Below are positions 26,490-36,805 of a DNA stretch of 64,000 nt, piece by piece; position 1 is the stretch's first letter; each line of letters begins with the position of its first letter. Origin of the DNA: Hyphomicrobiales bacterium (lineage in GTDB: Bacteria; Pseudomonadota; Alphaproteobacteria; Rhizobiales; Rhizobiaceae); assembly GCA_017305935.1 (NCBI GenBank), contig JAFKJU010000017.1, forward strand, positions 124,001 to 188,000, in the 5' to 3' direction. Under the pieces are notes generated by a model. The model was not told the origin of the DNA. It saw only the letters and a program-made list of their open reading frames with translations, and ran no database searches. The position numbers were made by a program, and so were the translations under genes.

Positions 26490-28358
26490 TCAGATCAGCG
26501 GCCGCGTTGCCTGCGCCAGCCAATCGCGCACATCCTTGCGCTCGATCAGCGGTGTCAGCGCTTCGCGCGTACGGGCGTGGTAGTCGTTGACCCAGTCGAT
26601 CTCTTCACGGGTCAGAAGCTCGGTGACGATCAAATCGCGGTCGATGGGGCAATAGGTCAGCGTTTCGAAGGACAGCATCGGCGCATCGCCGCCCTCGACC
26701 GCTTCCGCCTCGCGCACATAGATCAGGTTCTCGATGCGAATGCCGAAGCTGCCGGGCCGGTAGTAGCCGGGCTCGTTCGAGAGGATCATGCCGGGCAGCA
26801 ACTCCTGCGTCGACAGCCGCGAAATCCGCTGCGGCCCCTCATGCACCGAGAGATAGGAGCCGACGCCATGGCCCGTGCCATGGGCGAAATCGGCGCCCGC
26901 CTTCCACAGGCTGATGCGCGCCAGCGGATCGAGATCGCAGCCGCGCGTGCCCTTGGGGAAACGCGCCGTCGAAATGGCGATCATGCCCTTCAGCACCAGC
27001 GTGAAGAAGCGCTTGCGTTCGTAATCCACCACGCCGATGCCGACGGTGCGGGTGATGTCGGTGGTGCCGTTGACGTATTGCGCGCCCGAATCGATCAGGA
27101 ACAGTTCGCCGCCATCGATGGTCCGGTCGGTCTGCGTCGTCACCCGGTAATGCATGATCGCCGCATGCTCGCCGGCGCCGGCGATGGTGTCGAAGGAAAT
27201 ATCCTTCAGCGGGTTTTGCATCGACTGGCCGACACCGGCCCTGATCTCCTCGAGCTGTTTCGTCGCATCGATTTCGGTGACCGAGCCGGGCTTGACCTGA
27301 TCGAGCCAGTGCAGGAACTCGGCCATTGCCGCCCCGTCCTGGAGATGCGCCGCCGCCGAGCCGTTGAGTTCGGCGAGGTTCTTGCAGGCGCGCGGGATTT
27401 TCGCCGGATCGTTGCCCTCGACGATCTCGCCGCCTTTGGCGCCGATCAGTTCGACGAGCGCATACGGCGTCAGGTCGGGATCGACGAGAATGCGGGCGCC
27501 ACCGGCGGATTGCCGTGCCAGGGCGGCTTCCAGCTCGGAGGGCGACCGTTGCAGGCAGAGCTGCGCCAGATAGGCTTCCGCCTCGATATTGGTCTTGCGC
27601 TTGTCGAGGAACAGCAGCGGTTTGCCGGAAGCAGGCAGAATGGCGCGCGCCAGCGGATGCGGCGTATGCGGCACGTCGCTGCCGCGAATGTTGAAGATCC
27701 AGGCGACCGAGGACGGATCGGTGATCAGCACGGCCGAAAGCTCCTTCGCTTCGAGATCGGCCTGGATGGTGGCGATCTTGTCCCTGGCCAGCACACCCGA
27801 TTCGGAAATGTTCTGGATATGGACCGCGCCGAGCGGTTCGGCCGGGCGGCTGATCCACAGACGGTCGAGCGGATTGTGATCGAGCAACACCAGCGTCCCG
27901 CCGAGTTCGGCCAGCGCCTTTTCGAGGCGGCGCACTTCGGCGCCGGTATGCAGCCAGGGATCGATGCCGAGCCGCATTCCCCTGGCTCCGTGCGCCTTCA
28001 GCCAGAGATGCGGCGGCTCGCCGACGAGATCGCCGCCGGTGAACACCGCGCCGTCCACCTGCTGCGCAAGCTGGGTGACGTAGCGGCCATCGACGAACAC
28101 CACCGCCTGTTTGCGATCGACCAGCGCGATGCCGGCAGAGCCAGTGAAACCGGTCAGCCACGACAACCGCTCAGACGAAGCTGGCACATATTCGCCCTGA
28201 TATTCGTCGGCGCGCGGCACCAGAAACGCATCGATGCCAAGCGTATCGAAGCTTGCCCGCAGCGCCTCGACGCGTTCGCGCCCATATTGCGGCGTTGACG
28301 TGACTTCGAAGGATTGAAACATGGCGGCCATCCCGGTTCGCATGAAAATGTCGTCCAC
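26490..28358 (-). CDS. pepP: Xaa-Pro aminopeptidase (M24B)
   Basis: Removes N-terminal residues preceding proline, using a dinuclear metal centre. The 622-residue product has two creatinase-like N-terminal domains and a C-terminal pita-bread domain. Metal ligands are seen in LIDSGAQYVNGTTDITRTV (two Asp), HGTGHGVGSYLSVHEGP (His), ILSNEPGYY (Glu) and IRIENLIYV (Glu). The size fits the long eukaryote-like aminopeptidase P group. I kept the GTG at 28358 because GGGAGAG precedes it by 5 nt; ATG at 28322 is nearer the usual family start. The next gene downstream is convergent. Confidence 0.9.
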   Translation of the reverse strand: MDDIFMRTGMAAMFQSFEVTSTPQYGRERVEALRASFDTLGIDAFLVPRADEYQGEYVPASSERLSWLTGFTGSAGIALVDRKQAVVFVDGRYVTQLAQQVDGAVFTGGDLVGEPPHLWLKAHGARGMRLGIDPWLHTGAEVRRLEKALAELGGTLVLLDHNPLDRLWISRPAEPLGAVHIQNISESGVLARDKIATIQADLEAKELSAVLITDPSSVAWIFNIRGSDVPHTPHPLARAILPASGKPLLFLDKRKTNIEAEAYLAQLCLQRSPSELEAALARQSAGGARILVDPDLTPYALVELIGAKGGEIVEGNDPAKIPRACKNLAELNGSAAAHLQDGAAMAEFLHWLDQVKPGSVTEIDATKQLEEIRAGVGQSMQNPLKDISFDTIAGAGEHAAIMHYRVTTQTDRTIDGGELFLIDSGAQYVNGTTDITRTVGIGVVDYERKRFFTLVLKGMIAISTARFPKGTRGCDLDPLARISLWKAGADFAHGTGHGVGSYLSVHEGPQRISRLSTQELLPGMILSNEPGYYRPGSFGIRIENLIYVREAEAVEGGDAPMLSFETLTYCPIDRDLIVTELLTREEIDWVNDYHARTREALTPLIERKDVRDWLAQATRPLI

Positions 28359-28644
28359 TTCTACTCTCCCGGCGCACCTCGAAACAAGGGATGCGCCCGG
28401 CGCATTTCCAGGAAATATAGGCGGCGGTTTTGCCGCCGGGACGACGACCCGCCCAGGCTTCCCGTTTCGGGCGAGAAACTAAGGCAACCGAACAACGTCC
28501 AATAATCGACATATGCGGATGCCGCATGGCACCCATGAGCAATCGGCTCTGTTTCGGTTTTTGAAAATAAGTATAGTGCCGGCCAACGAAGCGGTTTCGA
28601 ACGAAACCAAATCGAAAGAAAATGAAAGAGCTGCTTGCTCGAAA
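28359..28644. other. Intergenic region 5' of the small RNA
   Basis: This stretch upstream of both pepP (minus) and the small RNA (plus) contains no supported gene. It becomes AT-rich from about 28550 (TTTTGAAAATAAGTATAGTG), where the small-RNA promoter is likely to lie. I could not fix its -35 and -10. Confidence 0.5.
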
Positions 28645-28796
28645 CGAAATGTGTCCGGTCACTCCTCCTCCCTCCTCCGGCCACATTGTCGAGCATCAGA
28701 CGCCCGCTTGAGCACTCTCCTCCTCCGGCTCGCGGGCACCGATCAGGTCAGACTGATCGAGCAAGGCGGTGCCTCTGGCGCCGCCTTTTGCTTTTT
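28645..28796 (+). ncRNA. Small RNA with two anti-Shine-Dalgarno hairpins (suhB/ar14-like)
   Basis: Four hairpins follow one another. HP1 (28649-28686) has stem ATGTGTCCGG/CCGGCCACAT and loop CTCCTCCTCCCTCCT. HP2 (28703-28736) has CCCGC..GAGC/GCTC.GCGGG and loop CTCTCCTCCTCC. HP3 (28740-28759) is CGATCAG/CTGATCG. A terminator (28765-28785) is GGCGGTGCC-TCT-GGCGCCGCC followed by TTTTGCTTTTT. Exposed CUCCUCC loops that mimic the 16S rRNA 3' end and an intrinsic terminator are hallmarks of the rhizobial suhB/alpha-r14 trans-acting small RNAs. The 5' end is estimated. Confidence 0.78.
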
Positions 28797-28819
28797 GGGG
28801 GTTCTTGAAGAAGGCCGGC

Positions 28820-28846
28820 CGAAAAAGGCGCGCCTCAGCGCGCCTT
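28820..28846 (-). terminator. Terminator overlapping the prmA stop codon
   Basis: On the minus strand AAGGCGCGC and GCGCGCCTT (28825-28833 with 28838-28846) form a 9-bp stem followed by a U-run (28822-28826). The loop at 28834-28837 contains the prmA stop codon. Confidence 0.75.
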
Positions 28847-29713
28847 GTCCAAATGGATGGTCACCCAGCCGTTGCGCCAGATGGTGCGGATGTGGCGCAG
28901 GCGCGCACCATTATAGGCGGCCAGCACCTTCCAGCGCTGCGAGGCGAGAATGCCCGACAGAACGACCGAGCCGCCCGGGGCCAGATGTTTGACGAGTTGC
29001 GGCGCCATCTTGATCAGCGGCCGCGCCAGAATGTTGGCGATGATCAGATCGAACGGCCCGGTCTTGTCGAAGGCATCGGAATGAAAGCCAGGCGCCGTCG
29101 CAACGGTGATACCCGAGGCGATGCCGTTGCGCTTGATGTTTTCACGGGCGACGGCGGTGGCGACGGGATCGATGTCGGTCGCCAGAATCGGCACTGGCTT
29201 GAGCTTGCGCACGGCAATCGCCAGCACGCCGCTGCCGGTTCCCAGATCCAGCGCATTGCGCACGGTGCGCGAGCGCACCACCCGGTCGATCACCTCGAGG
29301 CAGCCCGCCGTGGTGCCGTGATGGCCGGTGCCGAAGGCCTGGCCGGCATCGATCTCGATGGCGATGTCGTTGACGGCGACCTTGTCGCGGTCATGCGAGC
29401 CATGCACGAGGAAACGCCCGGCGCGCACCGGCGACAGGCCCTCCAGCGATTTCGACACCCAGTCGATATCCGGAATCACCTCGCGCTCGATGGAAAGATC
29501 GCCATGCTCGGCCGAGAGCAGCGCCTGCAGCCGCTCCGAGACCTGCGCCTCATCGTCGAAGGTCATGTAGACGGAGGCTTCCCAGATATCCTTGCGCTCG
29601 TCGATCTCGGTGGTGGCGATGGCGAAATCCTCTTCGCCGAACACCTCCGTCATCAGGTCGAGGATCGCCCCGGCCCGCGCTTCCGTCGTCGTCACATACA
29701 GGCGAATATCCAC
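28835..29713 (-). CDS. prmA: Ribosomal protein L11 methyltransferase
   Basis: Methylates ribosomal protein L11 with S-adenosylmethionine. The 292-residue product has an N-terminal L11-binding domain and a Rossmann methyltransferase domain with AFGTGHHGTTAGCLE (the conserved GTGxH[GE]TT loop), SAM motif NALDLGTGSGVLAIAV, acidic ATDIDPVA and the NPPY-like IIANILARPL. The start is GTG at 29713, consistent with family length. Its terminator stem overlaps the stop codon. The upstream SCO gene is co-oriented but has its own terminator, so prmA is probably monocistronic. Confidence 0.94.
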   Translation of the reverse strand: MDIRLYVTTTEARAGAILDLMTEVFGEEDFAIATTEIDERKDIWEASVYMTFDDEAQVSERLQALLSAEHGDLSIEREVIPDIDWVSKSLEGLSPVRAGRFLVHGSHDRDKVAVNDIAIEIDAGQAFGTGHHGTTAGCLEVIDRVVRSRTVRNALDLGTGSGVLAIAVRKLKPVPILATDIDPVATAVARENIKRNGIASGITVATAPGFHSDAFDKTGPFDLIIANILARPLIKMAPQLVKHLAPGGSVVLSGILASQRWKVLAAYNGARLRHIRTIWRNGWVTIHLDKAR

Positions 29714-29732
29714 GGCAACCTTCTCTCATGCG

Positions 29733-29757
29733 AAAAGGGCGGCCGATGCAGCCGCCC
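29733..29757 (-). terminator. Terminator of the SCO1-type gene
   Basis: GGGCGGC (29737-29743) pairs with GCCGCCC (29751-29757) around a 7-nt loop. On the minus strand the stem is followed by TTTT (29733-29736). It lies between the SCO stop and the prmA start. Confidence 0.7.
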
Positions 29758-29816
29758 GAAACCTTGTTTTCCGCGCTTGTCTTAATGCGGAATCGTCCTC
29801 GCGTCAAAAGCGCGAA

Positions 29817-30425
29817 TCAGCCCTTCTTCGCCAGGTTTTCCAGCTTCTGGACTGCGGTTTCCGGGTTTTCCTCATAGGCGATGGTGCCGGCGAAGCGCCC
29901 GGCGCCATCGAGCAGGAAGACCGAGGCCGTATGGTCCATCGTATAGTCGCCGTTCGGATCCTTCTCGTCGAGCGGAACCTTCTTGGCGTAGACGCGGAAC
30001 CCCTTGATGACGTCGGCGATCTTTTCCGGCGGGCCGGAAATGCCGACGATGCGCTTGGAAACGTTGGAGACATACTCGCCGATAATCTCCGGCGTATCGC
30101 GTTCGGGATCGACGGTGATGAAATAGGCGTTCAGCTTTTTGCCGTCGGGATCGACCTTGGCGAGCCAGCCGTCGAGTTCGAAAAGCGTGGTCGGGCAGAC
30201 CTCGGGGCAATGGGTGAAGCCGAAGAACACCGCCGAAGGCTTGCCGCGAAACGCCTGCTCGGTGATCGGCTTGCCGTCCTGGGCGACGAGCTGGAACGGC
30301 ACCCCGTAGGGACCGGCAGCGATGTCCTGGCGCGTTCTGGTCATTTCCAGCGTCAGCCAGCCGAGCACGCCGGCGACGATGACGATGGCGACCCAAATCA
30401 TGATACGGAAACGCTTGACGGACAT
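29817..30425 (-). CDS. SCO1/SenC family copper chaperone
   Basis: Membrane-anchored thioredoxin-fold protein that delivers copper to the CuA centre of cytochrome c oxidase. The 202-residue product has one N-terminal membrane helix (IMIWVAIVIVAGVLGWLTL), then the copper-binding FGFTHCPEVCPTTL with the CxxxC pair, the VDPERDTPE motif and the third ligand His in MDHTASVFLLD. I chose the ATG at 30425, preceded by AAGGGGGT; a start 7 codons earlier is possible. No cytochrome oxidase gene is nearby. Confidence 0.9.
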   Translation of the reverse strand: MSVKRFRIMIWVAIVIVAGVLGWLTLEMTRTRQDIAAGPYGVPFQLVAQDGKPITEQAFRGKPSAVFFGFTHCPEVCPTTLFELDGWLAKVDPDGKKLNAYFITVDPERDTPEIIGEYVSNVSKRIVGISGPPEKIADVIKGFRVYAKKVPLDEKDPNGDYTMDHTASVFLLDGAGRFAGTIAYEENPETAVQKLENLAKKG

Positions 30426-30685
30426 TCCGACCCCCTTCGACAGCATGTGATTGCCCGCCTGATATCGGCTGCCCGCGGGTCTTGCAAATCAAGAAGCGCG
30501 TGAAGGCCCGGGGAATCGGCATGGTGCGTCAATTTTTAGCGAAAGTTTAAGCAGTCTTTGCCACATTGGTGATCGCGTTGGCGGACCGAAACCGCAATGA
30601 CATCACGTCGGCCGATCAAGGATCGGCGTTGCGCATGTATCCAGCGACATCGTTTTGCGGCATCGCGGCCGCCAGGTAGTGCGCC

Positions 30686-32647
30686 ATGACGTCCAGGCAG
30701 GTTAGAAAGTCCCTTTCGGTGCGGCAGCGGCTTCTGACGTTGTCCGGCGCCTCCCTCCTCGGCTTCGGCGCCGTGATCGCCGTCGGCTGGAGCGAAAACG
30801 GCATCGTAAACGCCGCGCTCGACCGCGCCACCGCGACCCAGCACGATATCGACCGTGTCACCGAGATGCGCATCGCCAATCTGGATCTCGTGCTGACGGC
30901 GATGGATACCATCATCGATCGTGACGATCGCGCGATTTCGCTCGACCGCGCCGAGATCATCGCGAGATCCCTGCAAACCCTGCGCGAGGGCGCCGGCGAG
31001 ATGCGGGCGGTGGCCAAGGAAATCGGCCAGCCGGATCTCGTCTCGTCCTTCGATTCCGATGTCAGTGAACTGCAGGCGAGCATCGCGGTCGAACTGAAGC
31101 GCATGGTCGAGACCGGCGCGCCGGCGCAAGATTATGCAAAGCTGGACGACGTGGTCGATGGCGCCGGTGCGCGCATCACGGCGATGCTGCAGATGCTTTG
31201 CGTCGAAGGCCGCAAGATTGTCGACCGGCGCGTGGCCGAGGCGACGGCGATATCGTCGCAATCGCTCGCCATCCAGATCGGCTGCGGACTTTTAGCGCTT
31301 CTGTCGGTCATAGGCCTGCAAGCCTGGCATGGCGGCCGGTTGCGGCGCGGGATCCAGGGCGTTCGCGACAGCATGCGGAATATCATCGCCGGCGATTACC
31401 AATCGCCGGTCGCGGAAATCGAGGCCGGCGACGAAATCGGCGACATGGCGCGCGCGACGGAACTGTTCCGCCGCGCCGCCCTCGAAAAGCGCGACCTCGA
31501 AACGAAAAGCCAGGCCGAACAAAGCGAACGCGAACGCGAGCGCCTGGGCCGCGAAGCTGAAAAGGCCGCCGAACACCGCGACGTTCACGCCGCCGTCGAG
31601 GCGCTGGCCGGCGGTCTGACCCGCCTGTCGGACGGCGATATCTCCGTGCGCCTCGAGCGACCGTTCCGCGCCGATCTCGAACAGTTGCGTCTCGATTTCA
31701 ACCGCACCACCGAAAAGCTCAGCGACGTGCTGGTGCAGATCCGCGAAAATGGCTCCTCGATCGAGGCCAACAGCCGCCAGATGCGCGCGTCGGCCGACGA
31801 CCTCGCCCGTCGCACCGAGCAGCAGGCGGCCTCGCTGGAAGAAACCTCCGCCGCGCTGGAGGAAATTACCGCCACCGTCCGCTCCACCACGACCCGCGCC
31901 GAAGAGGCGAGCCTGATGGTCGACGACACCCGCGCCCGCACCGATCGGGGCGGGCGCGTCGTCGGCGACGCCATGGAGGCGATGGAGCGCATCGAGCGCG
32001 CCTCCAGCGAGATCGGCACGATCATCAACGTCATCGACGAAATCGCCTTCCAGACCAATCTCCTGGCGCTGAATGCCGGGGTCGAGGCGGCGCGTGCCGG
32101 CGAAGCCGGCAAGGGTTTCGCCGTCGTTGCGCAGGAGGTGCGTGAGCTTGCCGGCCGCACCGCCAACGCCGCCAAGGACGTCAAGCATCTGGTTTCGAAA
32201 TCCAGCGCCGAGGTGAAGACCGGCGTCGATCTGGTGACCGCCACCGGCGATGCGCTGCGCCAGATCGACGACGACGTGCTGCGCATCAACGATCACGTCA
32301 AGGCGATCGTCACCTCCGCCCGCGAGCAATCGGTCGGGCTCACCGAGATCAACAGCGCCGTCGGCCAGATGGACCAGGCGACGCAGAAGAACGCGGCCAT
32401 GGTCGAGGAAACCAATGCCGCGAGCCACGCTCTGGCCAGCGACGCCGAAAACCTGTCGCAACTGGTCGGCCAGTTCCAGATCCGCGACGGCGCCCGCGCC
32501 GTTCGCGCCCCGCAGGCGGCAAGCGCCGCCTCGCGTCCAGCACCGTCGCCCGCAAGACGCCTCGCCGGCAAGCTTGCGGAGGCATTCACATCCGGCAGTG
32601 CCGTTTCGAGGACGGCCGCCGCTAGCGAAGAGTGGGAAGAATTTTGA
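30686..32647 (+). CDS. Methyl-accepting chemotaxis protein
   Basis: Transmembrane chemoreceptor. The 653-residue product has TM1 (about 17-35), a mainly helical periplasmic sensor of about 155 residues, TM2 (about 190-212), HAMP segments and the signalling domain. The hairpin tip IIDEIAFQTNLLALNAGVEAARAGEAGKGF is split by the standard signature (INVIDEIAFQTNLLALNA). The C-terminus ends EEWEEF, a W-x-x-F match to the CheR/CheB-tethering pentapeptide. The ligand is unknown. A cheW gene starts 2 bp after the stop; no cheA lies in the window. Confidence 0.93.
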   Translation: MTSRQVRKSLSVRQRLLTLSGASLLGFGAVIAVGWSENGIVNAALDRATATQHDIDRVTEMRIANLDLVLTAMDTIIDRDDRAISLDRAEIIARSLQTLREGAGEMRAVAKEIGQPDLVSSFDSDVSELQASIAVELKRMVETGAPAQDYAKLDDVVDGAGARITAMLQMLCVEGRKIVDRRVAEATAISSQSLAIQIGCGLLALLSVIGLQAWHGGRLRRGIQGVRDSMRNIIAGDYQSPVAEIEAGDEIGDMARATELFRRAALEKRDLETKSQAEQSERERERLGREAEKAAEHRDVHAAVEALAGGLTRLSDGDISVRLERPFRADLEQLRLDFNRTTEKLSDVLVQIRENGSSIEANSRQMRASADDLARRTEQQAASLEETSAALEEITATVRSTTTRAEEASLMVDDTRARTDRGGRVVGDAMEAMERIERASSEIGTIINVIDEIAFQTNLLALNAGVEAARAGEAGKGFAVVAQEVRELAGRTANAAKDVKHLVSKSSAEVKTGVDLVTATGDALRQIDDDVLRINDHVKAIVTSAREQSVGLTEINSAVGQMDQATQKNAAMVEETNAASHALASDAENLSQLVGQFQIRDGARAVRAPQAASAASRPAPSPARRLAGKLAEAFTSGSAVSRTAAASEEWEEF

Positions 32648-32649
32648 CC

Positions 32650-33114
32650 ATGTCCAATGCCATCAAGCAGTCGGGATCCTATCTCGAAATCGTCTCCTTC
32701 CATCTGGGCGACCAGGAATTCTGCATCGACATCATGGCCATCCGCGAAATCCGCGGCTGGGCGCCGGTGACGCCGATGCCGCATACACCGCCCTATGTGC
32801 TCGGGCTCATCAACCTGCGCGGCGCCGTCATCCCGGTCATCGACATGGCCTGCCGCCTGGGTATGAAGATGACCGAGCCTTCCGAGCGCTCGGCGATCAT
32901 CGTCACCTATGTCGCCGGCAAGTTGGTCGGCCTGCTGGTCGAGCAGGTTTCCGACATGATGACCATCCGCAGCGAAGACCTGCAGCCGCCGCCGGAAGTC
33001 ATCCCGGATGCGCAGCGCGCCTTCTGCCGCGGCATCGTAGCCCTTGAAAAGAACATGGTCTGCTTCCTCAACCTGGATACGGTCATCGCCGACGAACTGG
33101 CCCAGGCCGCTTAA
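32650..33114 (+). CDS. cheW: CheW chemotaxis coupling protein
   Basis: Couples chemoreceptors to the CheA kinase. The 154-residue product has the single CheW domain: FHLGDQEFCIDIMAIREIRG, TPPYVLGLINLRGAVIPVIDM (the conserved NLRG/PVID strand), and LVGLLVEQVSDM. The ATG at 32650 begins 2 bp after the chemoreceptor stop, and GGAAGA inside the receptor tail can serve as the ribosome-binding site. The receptor-cheW pair is separate from any core che operon here, so it probably feeds a CheA encoded elsewhere. Confidence 0.95.
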   Translation: MSNAIKQSGSYLEIVSFHLGDQEFCIDIMAIREIRGWAPVTPMPHTPPYVLGLINLRGAVIPVIDMACRLGMKMTEPSERSAIIVTYVAGKLVGLLVEQVSDMMTIRSEDLQPPPEVIPDAQRAFCRGIVALEKNMVCFLNLDTVIADELAQAA

Positions 33115-33305
33115 GCGCACAGGCCGGCTTTCCCTGCGGCACCGCTCTTCCTCGACAGCCGCCCTGCCTCATGGCCGGGCGGCCGAAGGCGTTGTCGCCG
33201 CCCCTTTCCTCGTTTCATGGTAAATAAAGTCTGAAGAAGGCGGAACCGGAACGGTTCTGCCGGTGTTTCCTCTGGGATGTCCCCTGATGTCGGAGGATTA
33301 CGGTC

Positions 33306-33719
33306 ATGAAGACCCTTGCCATTGGCTCCGCTCTTGCACTTGCCGCCACGCTCGCCGCTATCGGCCCCGCCCTTGCCGCGGCCGCTGCGAAAGGCCCGCG
33401 TCTCGGCTTCGATGTCGCAGCCGTCGAAGACCGGATGATGCCGCCGGAAGCGATGGCGCCCGACATGATGACGACGGGCTCGATCAGCGCCCACCGCCCC
33501 TTCAGTGTCGTCTTCCTGAACGATCTCGCTCCCACCGACCCGATGCGTCGCACCGTCGAGCAGAATTCCCAAAATCCCGTGCATCGCGCCGCTGCCCGCG
33601 GCTTCGTCAGCGCCGACCCGGCGATTGCGGCACAGCTGCGCGCCCAGAGCCTCGACGAGACCAACATCGTCGGCATCGGCAAGGACGGCGACGGCAACGA
33701 CGTCATCTACGTCCGCTGA
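33306..33719 (+). CDS. Secreted protein of unknown function
   Basis: A 137-residue protein with an evident Sec signal (MKTLAIGSALALAATLAAI, cleavage near ALA-A, residue 24-26). The mature part has no cysteine, no further membrane segment and no motif I recognise; Met-rich MMPPEAMAPDMMTTGS lies near its start and GIGKDGDGNDVIYV at its end. The ATG at 33306 follows GGAGG (33293-33297). It sits alone between cheW and the convergent CreA gene. It is probably periplasmic. Confidence 0.65.
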   Translation: MKTLAIGSALALAATLAAIGPALAAAAAKGPRLGFDVAAVEDRMMPPEAMAPDMMTTGSISAHRPFSVVFLNDLAPTDPMRRTVEQNSQNPVHRAAARGFVSADPAIAAQLRAQSLDETNIVGIGKDGDGNDVIYVR

Positions 33720-33982
33720 TCGAAGCAAGCTGGAACGAAATCCGCCCCGAGACCGAGATCTGCGGGGCGGAAACCGATTCCGGCAAATGGGGTATCTTTA
33801 CCGGTCACAATTTGGGCAAGACATGAACAGACGACGCCAAAGCGTCCTTGGGGCCGCATGGATGTCTAGGTGATGGTGCCTCATTTTCCCATTTCGGGGA
33901 AGCGTCCTAGCGGGATAGGTGCAAAAATGTTTTGGTCTCAACCGACCTTTTTTGGATGTATATCGCCAAGATATCGCATGAA

Positions 33983-34474
33983 TCAGGGTTTCCCCTTCAC
34001 CCAATTCACCTGCTGGCCATAAAGCGGCACGGTCGAAATCGCCATTTTCGCCGATCCGTCGGTCAGTTCGCGCGTATGGGCGAGATAGATCAGCGTGTCG
34101 TTGGTGCGGTCGTAGATGCGATTGACGACCAGCTTCTTCCAGATCAGCGACATGCCCTCGCGAAACACTTCCTCGCCGTCCTTCGATAGATCGATGTCGC
34201 CGACTTCGACCGGCCCGGTCTGGCGGCAGGCGATGGAGTTGTTGGACGGATCCTCAAACCAGTTGCCCTTCTTCAACCGGTCGATGACGCTGCGGTCGAA
34301 ATAGGTGATATGGCAAGTGACGCCCTTGACCTTGGGGTCGGCCACCGCCTCGACGATGATATCGTTTCCGATCCAGTCGACGCCAACCTTGCCCACCACC
34401 TCGGCCTTGGCAGCCGCCGCGCCGGCAAGAACCGCCGCAGCCACAAACCCCATGCGAACAATGTTTCCGATCAT
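33983..34474 (-). CDS. creA: CreA family periplasmic protein
   Basis: A 163-residue exported protein of the CreA family, whose function is not established. It has a signal peptide (VRMGFVAAAVLAGAAAAKA), then VGKVGVDWIGNDIIVEAV, the conserved GVTCHITYFDRSVIDRLKKG, NNSIACRQTGPV (the second cysteine), and VNRIYDRTNDTLIYLAHTRE. I chose the ATG at 34474, preceded by AAGGGA at 6 nt; the longer frame runs into the upstream ligA end and lacks similarity. Confidence 0.88.
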   Translation of the reverse strand: MIGNIVRMGFVAAAVLAGAAAAKAEVVGKVGVDWIGNDIIVEAVADPKVKGVTCHITYFDRSVIDRLKKGNWFEDPSNNSIACRQTGPVEVGDIDLSKDGEEVFREGMSLIWKKLVVNRIYDRTNDTLIYLAHTRELTDGSAKMAISTVPLYGQQVNWVKGKP

Positions 34475-34535
34475 GACATTTCCCTTCCGACGGACTTCGC
34501 CCCAGAGATAGGCATTGTCGCGCGTCGCGCCAAGA

Positions 34536-36701
<2,166 letters not shown>

Positions 36702-36805
36702 TCACTCCGGACAAAGGTTTCGCGGAAACTTTTAGAGATTATCGCGCCGAAAGGAAGCGGGGAATGGAGATGCCGCAGCGACTAAACAGCATATTGGCGA
36801 AGCGT

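Noticed and set aside
28513-28992. 159-codon plus-strand frame over the small RNA
   Set aside because: The sequence is explained by RNA hairpins and an intrinsic terminator, and the frame runs through that terminator into antisense prmA.
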